Positions 60,101 to 64,000 of a stretch of DNA of 64,000 nucleotides are shown here, piece after piece. The position numbers were made by a program, and so were the translations under genes. The notes under the pieces are model-generated. The model had not been told where the DNA came from. It worked only from the letters and a program-made list of their open reading frames with translations, and ran no database searches. Source of the DNA: Saxidomus purpurata (Eukaryota > Mollusca > Bivalvia > Venerida > Veneridae); the NCBI GenBank assembly GCA_022818135.1, contig JAFMSR010000006.1:29784685-29848684 (forward strand). The letters run 5' to 3'. The stretch's first letter is position 1. Every line of letters begins with the position of its first letter.

Positions 60101-62582
60101 ATCAAAGAAATGCCTCTAATTATAACAGTGATTCGGTACGACGGCTAAATTTTCCAGATGCTGTTATGTTAAAGCATTGTGCGTTACAATAGGGTTAACC
60201 GTTCAGTGATTTTGACATTTTCGACAATATACGTTTTTTTTTTCGTCGCCGCTTAAATAATTGCGACCATTTAAAACCGTATATATGGTCGCAAATATCA
60301 AAATTAATTCACTCGAAATACTGTGTATTTGAGCAAAAGCGACGCTGAATTTGATTAGATTATGGCGCCCGGGTAAATTAATGGTGTCGACTTTAAGTAT
60401 GAAATAACTATTTGCTTATATACTATTCAAGTCTGTTCTATGATATCATCTGGACTAAATAGTATTCCACATACTGTTATATACGACGTTCTTTTTAGCT
60501 ACGAAAATTTTACTTACGGCAGAAAGTACAACTTAACGTTATATTTTCGTCAATATACGGAGCTGAAATTATCAGCAAATCACTCGGCCAACTGTTTTAA
60601 CATTTCTGTCGAGTGCATGCTACTCGTATTGTCGAATATATGTAACAAATTGTTGCTTCTTTCTTTCACTTACTCTGATTTTTTAAGATATCGACGAATG
60701 TACTGAACAAACTTCTGGATGCACTCAGATATGTAACAACATAAACGGTTCATACACTTGCAGTTGTAACAATGGATACTTTCTAGATAGTGACGATAAA
60801 ACATGCATTGGTAAGCTTGTCAAATTTTACAAATGTGTTTCACGGAGATTGTTGAAATGAATTGCTAAACCGAAATTTTTGTTCGTTTCCTTCTGTTAAA
60901 GCCACAGCTGATTCATCTCTTTGAATTTGTTAGGAAAGATTAATGAACTTGCTAAGTATATTGATCAATTTACTCTTAATGCCTTTCTTTCGTATCAATG
61001 TCGAGTGCTGTCAGATATGCAATATCACTGAACAAACTAAAGCACTACATTATTAATACAAATGTATGTACATCCGATTTGATAAGCAACGTCTGGAATG
61101 TTTTTTATACAAATAATGGTCAATTTCGCCGGTAAGAGATTTATTCTTGTTAACAAAATTGCTACTAGTAATTGTAACATGCAAAGGAATCATTAACCTT
61201 TAACGTTCATGTTAACTTTTTTCTTAATGAATTTCAGTGTACTCTTTCGGTTGTAAACATATAGGTCAAAATTATAGTTTATCTCATCACAGGCGTTATT
61301 ATACTTATTCAGGTGTATGGTAGAGTATGAAGTTTCAGGTAAATGCAGTTATAACCTTGAAATACCGGTATATGTGCCTTTAAAATGTTGACCTTAATTA
61401 TTCAAATGGTTCAAAGGTCAACACTAATCAGAGGATTCTGAACAAATATTTTTTTTTCCATGTACACATCAATCTTCTAAACCAGTGTTGCATGCAGAAA
61501 CAATAGAACAATACAGGAAATAAAATAGTTTGTATATTACAGGTGCAGAAAAATGTAAGAATATTATATGTCATAATGGTGGCACTTGTATCGAGGGTTT
61601 TGACTCGTTTATATGTGTATGTGAAGCAGGTTTCACCGGCATGCGCTGCCAAACAGGTTTGTTTTCTCTCCCATTAACAGGTCTGATTACATATGTGGTC
61701 GATCTTTGATGCATTGTTCATGTTTTGCAATCCATATTAGTAAGATGAATGCCAAACATAAAGAAAGCGGATATCCTTAAAATCACTTGAATATTTAGAT
61801 AACTTTTGTTCATTGTGTAAAAGTGTACAAGCCTGAGAATCAGTGTATTTAAGACCCGTAAATCAACTTGTTACATCTTCTGACTGATGTAGCATCAAGT
61901 ACAAATGTCTGCATAAACGTTGTCAAACTCGAAAACAAGAGGATCTTGATGAAGAAATATCGCGAATTCATAATTGCAAATTACCAAAGAGATATAAGAC
62001 TCGAATGTAAACAATATACCTGTTGTCGCCTTGTCGATGAGTGACGACGTACACGCATTGATCCTAGTAGCTAAACGCGAGCATCCGGTGATCACGTTTT
62101 GAATGTCAAAGATAATTACAGGGCGTCTTTAGTAAGTCGGAAAAGGCGCCAACGATGAGGCTCCAAACCGGAGGCTTTTGGCGAAGCAGAATTCAAATCA
62201 GAATCTATGAAATGTATCTGTGACATGAACTGAAGTATGATTGTATATAATCGTTATGACCAATTTTGCTCGAAATGAGCTGTTAACATTTGTTAGATGC
62301 AATCATTTCTAGCACTTTGAAGGTCCTGAATTTTTTATATAAAACTCTGTTTAAAATCAAACAAATAAGTCCTCATTGTCGGAAAATGTAGTACAATTAC
62401 TACATGACCTGATGACACGATGTAACAAATAGTCAACTATGTTTATTCGTTTCTAGATATCAATGAATGTGGAATATATAATGGGGGATGCCAGGACATT
62501 TGCATAAATACAATAGGATCTTTTGAGTGCAAGTGTTCAGATGGCCAAAGAACTGAGAACGACGGATTTTCTTGTACCACAG
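40462..62582 (+). CDS. Secreted EMI-like/EGF multi-domain protein (MEGF6-like), 3' end beyond the window
   Basis: Twelve exons join in phase to 440 codons and remain open at the window edge. Order: hydrophobic signal peptide ([13 protein letters not shown]); a 10-Cys module with CGFLDWDRC and [14 protein letters not shown] resembling an EMI domain; one EGF ([18 protein letters not shown]); six calcium-binding EGF domains, each starting D-[IVMA]-[ND]-E-C and carrying the Asn/Asp hydroxylation pattern (C.N..GSY.C.C); one non-calcium EGF; a seventh cbEGF. Exons 5-8 and 10 are each exactly 123 bp and phase 1-1, a sign of growth by exon duplication. The product should be an extracellular matrix or adhesion protein. 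EMI, EGF, cbEGF order resembles MEGF6, but orthology is not shown; a fibulin- or SCUBE-like relative is possible. Confidence 0.88.
41260..41545. repeat. Palindromic element with CTCGAG-rich arms, in EGF gene intron 1
   Basis: Left arm gggcattttcgaataagtta...ctcgagtaac...gcgcatgcgcttaatctc and right arm are inverted copies. An extra copy of the terminus (ttactcgagtttcccgagta..., then aatgccca) lies in the middle, so three termini are present. Likely a foldback MITE or two nested MITEs. Confidence 0.75.
42060..43711. repeat. Long inverted repeat, ~800 bp arms, 51 bp spacer, in EGF gene intron 1
   Basis: 42060-42860 and 42912-43711 are inverted copies end to end, from ttataatcattcggt outward to caaatttcaa at the centre, with scattered substitutions and small indels. 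Arms include inverted pairs such as 'ccggtacgctgtcg' and 'gttgcatggtaac' and dense TGACGTCA-like palindromes near the centre. Open frames on the minus strand inside it are not protein-like. Confidence 0.88.
43712..46302. other. EGF gene intron 1, unannotated stretch
   Basis: AT-rich. Open frames at 44606-44830, 44744-45016 and 44980-45336 lack domain signals or exon borders. Nothing else recognised. Confidence 0.4.
46303..46820. repeat. Array of ~25 AGATATCT palindromes
   Basis: About 25 units of the palindrome (A)GATATCT or one-base variants occur at an average spacing near 21 bp, joined by variable sequence such as 'tttaacactga', 'ttgtatcacaga' and 'aatttacag'. Sequence between cores is variable while the core is kept, unlike an ordinary minisatellite. 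Confidence 0.8.
46821..48230. other. EGF gene intron 1, mostly unannotated
   Basis: Around 47290-47450, on the minus strand, sequence resembles the 5' portion of a Helentron/pearl-like element (closely spaced 'cgtccgtc' and 'cgccgtcc' motifs); this is tentative. No exon was recognised. Confidence 0.35.
49380..49436 (+). repeat. CT-rich microsatellite
   Basis: Imperfect (CT)n/(CTTT)n tract. An ~80 base segment just upstream (about 49290-49385) is partially repeated at 49480-49550, again ending in a CT tract. Confidence 0.8.
50012..50345 (+). repeat. Two diverged direct repeats of ~110 bp
   Basis: 'gggtaggtgaaat' begins both 50012-50115 and 50228-50345, and 'acgcataagcg' recurs near each end. 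They lie within the block inserted at 48483-50432. Confidence 0.5.
50434..50905. repeat. Diverged half-copy of the long inverted repeat
   Basis: Collinear with the inner part of the left arm and the centre of 42060-43711: 'attattca', 'gaagacatcccgtttttatt', 'ccggtacgctgcca', 'gttgttaaatg', 'gacgtcatg' and 'atgcagatggtcac', then the spacer-like 'ggtactgacctacc'. Only one arm is present. Confidence 0.65.
50906..52020. other. EGF gene intron 1, 3' part
   Basis: AT-rich; no exon recognised before the acceptor at 52019-52020. Open frames at 50919-51110 and 51529-51744 show no known motifs. Confidence 0.4.
52021..52137 (+). CDS. EGF gene exon 2, EMI-like module part 1
   Basis: Phase 2 in, phase 2 out; acceptor aatttttcag, donor aa|gtaaaa. 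Encodes [17 protein letters not shown] and [17 protein letters not shown] with five cysteines. C-x-x-x-W-x-x-C spacing is typical of EMI-like modules. Confidence 0.88.
52138..53301. other. EGF gene intron 2, 5' part
   Basis: AT-rich; open frames at 52649-52990 and 52893-53213 overlap in different frames and show no domain or cysteine pattern. Confidence 0.4.
53302..53671. mobile_element. TTAA-flanked MITE, copy 2
   Basis: Same family as 25639-26009 (ends aggggcactccct and gggtatgtccct). The right flank is TTAA; the left flank is mutated (TTAT). It lies in EGF gene intron 2. Confidence 0.7.
53823..53902 (+). CDS. EGF gene exon 3, EMI-like module part 2
   Basis: Phase 2 in, phase 1 out; acceptor gaattgtag, donor c|gtaaca. 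Encodes [20 protein letters not shown] and GNGCDT. The YRT.CCKGY...C ending matches the C-terminal signature of EMI domains (CCPGW..C). Confidence 0.88.
54290..54896 (+). repeat. Direct repeat (166/164 bp) flanking a 277 bp composite insert
   Basis: 54290-54455 and 54733-54896 are nearly identical (2 bp indel). Between them, 54456-54732 matches 48234-48482 fused to 50433-50462. The unit lies in EGF gene intron 3 and ends 47 bases before exon 4. Confidence 0.85.
54944..55042 (+). CDS. EGF gene exon 4, EGF domain 1
   Basis: Phase 1 in, phase 1 out; acceptor ctcacag, donor g|gtaaat. Encodes [18 protein letters not shown] and [14 protein letters not shown]: six cysteines, NGG.C motif, no calcium-binding D.NE. 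This is the EGF type that often follows EMI domains. Confidence 0.92.
55437..55559 (+). CDS. EGF gene exon 5, cbEGF 1
   Basis: 123 bp, phase 1-1; acceptor cttcctag, donor g|gtctgt (weak). Encodes [16 protein letters not shown] and [21 protein letters not shown], the hydroxylation Asn and the aromatic residue are all present. Confidence 0.92.
55782..55904 (+). CDS. EGF gene exon 6, cbEGF 2
   Basis: 123 bp, phase 1-1; acceptor gttttatag, donor g|gtaata. Encodes [16 protein letters not shown] and [18 protein letters not shown]. The second residue of the D.NE motif is Ala. Confidence 0.93.
56242..56364 (+). CDS. EGF gene exon 7, cbEGF 3
   Basis: 123 bp, phase 1-1; acceptor gttattgcag, donor g|gtatgt. 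Encodes [16 protein letters not shown] and [18 protein letters not shown]. Confidence 0.93.
56681..56803 (+). CDS. EGF gene exon 8, cbEGF 4
   Basis: 123 bp, phase 1-1; acceptor aactttcag, donor g|gttagt. Encodes [16 protein letters not shown] and [18 protein letters not shown]. Confidence 0.93.
56920..57245 (+). repeat. Imperfect (ACT)n trinucleotide repeat
   Basis: About 325 bp of ACT units with patterned interruptions (TTT, ACC, AAT), forming a higher-order repeat. It lies in EGF gene intron 8. It keeps an open Thr-rich frame on the plus strand and Ser- or Val-rich frames on the minus strand simply because the unit is a trinucleotide. Confidence 0.9.
57263..57975. other. EGF gene intron 8, 3' part
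   Basis: AT-rich, no repeat family or exon recognised. Confidence 0.4.
57976..58107 (+). CDS. EGF gene exon 9, cbEGF 5
   Basis: 132 bp, phase 1-1; acceptor tttttcaaag, donor g|gttggt. Encodes [16 protein letters not shown] and [18 protein letters not shown] followed by [10 protein letters not shown], which is three residues longer in the last loop than its neighbours. Both splice sites are weaker than average. Confidence 0.9.
58108..60687. other. EGF gene intron 9
   Basis: 2.6 kb, AT-rich. It contains the three-unit minisatellite at 58850-58965 and otherwise no recognised element. Open frames at 58993-59214, 59838-60047 and 60440-60706 have no EGF-type cysteine spacing. Confidence 0.45.
58850..58965 (+). 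repeat. Minisatellite, ~40 bp unit, three copies
   Basis: Three nearly perfect tandem copies of 'ctgataaaaatacactgcaa' + 'acaccggtatagtcaaga'. Perfect identity suggests recent origin. Confidence 0.9.
60688..60810 (+). CDS. EGF gene exon 10, cbEGF 6
   Basis: 123 bp, phase 1-1; acceptor gattttttaag, donor g|gtaagc. Encodes [16 protein letters not shown] and [18 protein letters not shown]. It follows a 2.6 kb intron. Confidence 0.92.
61543..61656 (+). CDS. EGF gene exon 11, EGF domain without calcium motif
   Basis: 114 bp, phase 1-1; acceptor tatattacag, donor g|gtttgt. Encodes [18 protein letters not shown] and [16 protein letters not shown]. The N.GG.C and GF.G..C pattern is a Notch-type EGF lacking the D.NE start. 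Confidence 0.9.
62457..62582 (+). CDS. EGF gene exon 12, cbEGF 7
   Basis: 126 bp, phase 1-1; acceptor cgtttctag, donor g|gtatcg. Encodes [16 protein letters not shown] and [18 protein letters not shown]. No later exon was recognised up to 64000, so the next exon lies outside or is not an EGF exon. Confidence 0.92.
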
Positions 62583-62621
62583 GTATCGTTTTCATTTATT
62601 TCCCTTCATACAAAGATGTAA

Positions 62622-62930
62622 GGAGCGGGTCAGTGATCCAGTGGTAACGCACTGGACTTGTACTCCATGATTCGTGGGTTCGATCCACCGCTCCTCCACT
62701 AACATAACTAATGGTCTTTCGGACGAGACCTAAAAAACCGAGGTCCCATGTATCGGTGCTGTACACCGGGCATGTTAAAGAACCAGGGGTGTCTCTGGAA
62801 CGGGACATGTTCTGCATCTTGCACTATCCCCCGAAACCTAAAATAACTAAACTCTTCTGGGGGCGTTGGTCATATGGATTATCAAGTACCAACGATAAAA
62901 CTCTAAAATACATACATACATACATACAAA
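62622..62930 (+). mobile_element. tRNA-derived SINE, full length
   Basis: The tRNA-like head starts ggagcgggtcagtgatccag, contains the anticodon-arm-like tggacttgtactcca and the B box gggttcgatcc, and closes with ccgctcc, complementary to the first seven bases. The T-arm pairing is off by one base, so it is not a sound tRNA. The body matches the SINE at 3361-3922 and the tail is (CATA)n. It begins 39 bases after EGF exon 12. Confidence 0.8.
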
Positions 62931-64000
62931 GATGTAAAATGTCAAGCAATACAATTTCTTAGCCAGAATGTGTAGGTACATGATATCAGTTTGCTTGATG
63001 ATTTGATTAATAAGAATATCTTATAACGATTTGTTAAAAAATATCAAATCAATTCTAATTCATATCTCAGGTTTTTTCTCGTTCATTTCTATATTTTTAT
63101 ATACGTATGAATTATAGATAAACCGATCAATTTTGCTAAGTAGTGCAGAACATGGTGCATTAAAACAACATTTACAGTTTTAAGTATCAAACTATTACAT
63201 ACATGTGAGTATTGAATATCTATGGAATACACCCCATCACCAAGGATAATAAGGTACATTAATAATTTCCATCGTTGTCCTTAATATTGAAGGCATAGTT
63301 GTTATTGGAAATACTAGTTAAGAGATATATATGACTTTTGAAATTACTGGTGTTGCAATACCATGTGCATTTCCTTGATGACATGTATCATCCAAATCTT
63401 CACGGATAGTACATACACACAGACGGACTCTATCTAGATTGAACTGCATAAAGAATTATTCGAAACAATACAGGCTACCAGTAGCTATACTACAGTTACT
63501 GTAAACAGATTTTAAATAGAATACCGTGCTATACCAAAATTGAAATAAACCAATGGAAATACGTAAAATTTCTCATTAAACCTTTCTTTGAAAACACTTT
63601 ATACATTTTGTAACATATAGTTAGATACATTTTCTAGCAGATAACATTCTGCGGCAACCTTGATATAACAGAGTCTGTCTATCTAGCATGTAATTTGTTC
63701 CACAAACTGCACACTAAGTACCAGACAGACTTGGTTCCAAATTATAATCTTAGCAACAGCATTGAAATTGGGTCAATCCATGATTGAATTAAAAACATAC
63801 TAGTACGTATATTTGAGTATATCCGTGTACAGAATTGTGTACGGCAATAAAATTTGAAACTATGACTGACTTCCAGGTTTAACGTGACCTTCAGATATGT
63901 TTCGTGATGGTGCATATCTTTGTAAAGCACAGCCAGTGCAAAGCTTAGACCATGGGGCATGTTTTATTTCAGAATAAGTGTCCTTTTGCTGAGTGGATAG
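62931..64000. other. EGF gene intron 12 or 3' flank, nothing recognised
   Basis: No further EGF-type exon was found. A candidate acceptor at about 63877 leads into an immediate stop in phase 1, so it is not used as an EGF exon. Confidence 0.4.

Noticed and set aside
62622..62700. Functional tRNA gene (anticodon-like TGT)
   Set aside because: The acceptor ends pair but the T arm is shifted, and the sequence continues into a SINE body also found at 3361-3922 and a (CATA)n tail.
63878..63990. Possible thirteenth exon after an acceptor-like ttccag
   Set aside because: In the required phase 1 it meets a stop codon within four codons.

Overview
The window is animal (metazoan) genomic DNA: AT-rich, intron-rich and crowded with transposon remnants. 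Two multi-exon genes on the + strand can be assembled exon by exon with consistent GT/AG sites and reading phases. The mix of short non-autonomous elements with internal ~130-190 bp tandem cores and a common 3' end, tRNA-derived SINEs and RNase-H LINEs resembles bivalve mollusc genomes. That placement is inference; nothing in the window proves the species.

Region 1 (1-6068) holds no supportable gene. It contains repeat fragments, a SINE, a second SINE split by a hAT-type MITE, and an ~880 bp TA-flanked MITE that ends 15 bp before the first recognisable coding exon of the next gene. Region 2 (6069-18126) is a folylpolyglutamate synthase (FPGS) gene. Twelve coding exons join in frame to 590 residues plus stop; exon 1 (start codon and probable targeting peptide) was not found. 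Its introns contain Helentron/pearl-like elements, tRNA-SINEs and a hAT element. Region 3 (18127-40250) is repeat-rich intergenic DNA. It includes a partial direct duplication of the FPGS 3' end (26714-28680) whose exon copy is cut off by a repeat, a minus-strand LINE carrying nested insertions, a plus-strand RNase-H LINE ending in a (CACT)n tail, and several minisatellites.

Region 4 (40387-62582, continuing past the window) is a secreted or extracellular-matrix protein gene: a TATA promoter, a signal-peptide exon, an 11.5 kb first intron, two exons for a 10-cysteine EMI-like module, one EGF exon, six calcium-binding EGF exons, another EGF and a seventh cbEGF. The architecture resembles the N-terminal half of MEGF6-type proteins. 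Its first intron contains an ~800 bp-arm inverted repeat, a smaller palindrome, a 25-unit array built on the palindrome AGATATCT, and a ~1.95 kb inserted block whose empty site survives in a copy in a later intron. The two genes have no evident functional link.

The most distinctive signal is structural rather than coding. At least five repeat families with unrelated cores share one terminal design (5' inverted motif, its complement near the 3' end, a short 3' hairpin, then CTCTTG followed by TT). The second is the long foldback inside the first intron of the EGF gene.
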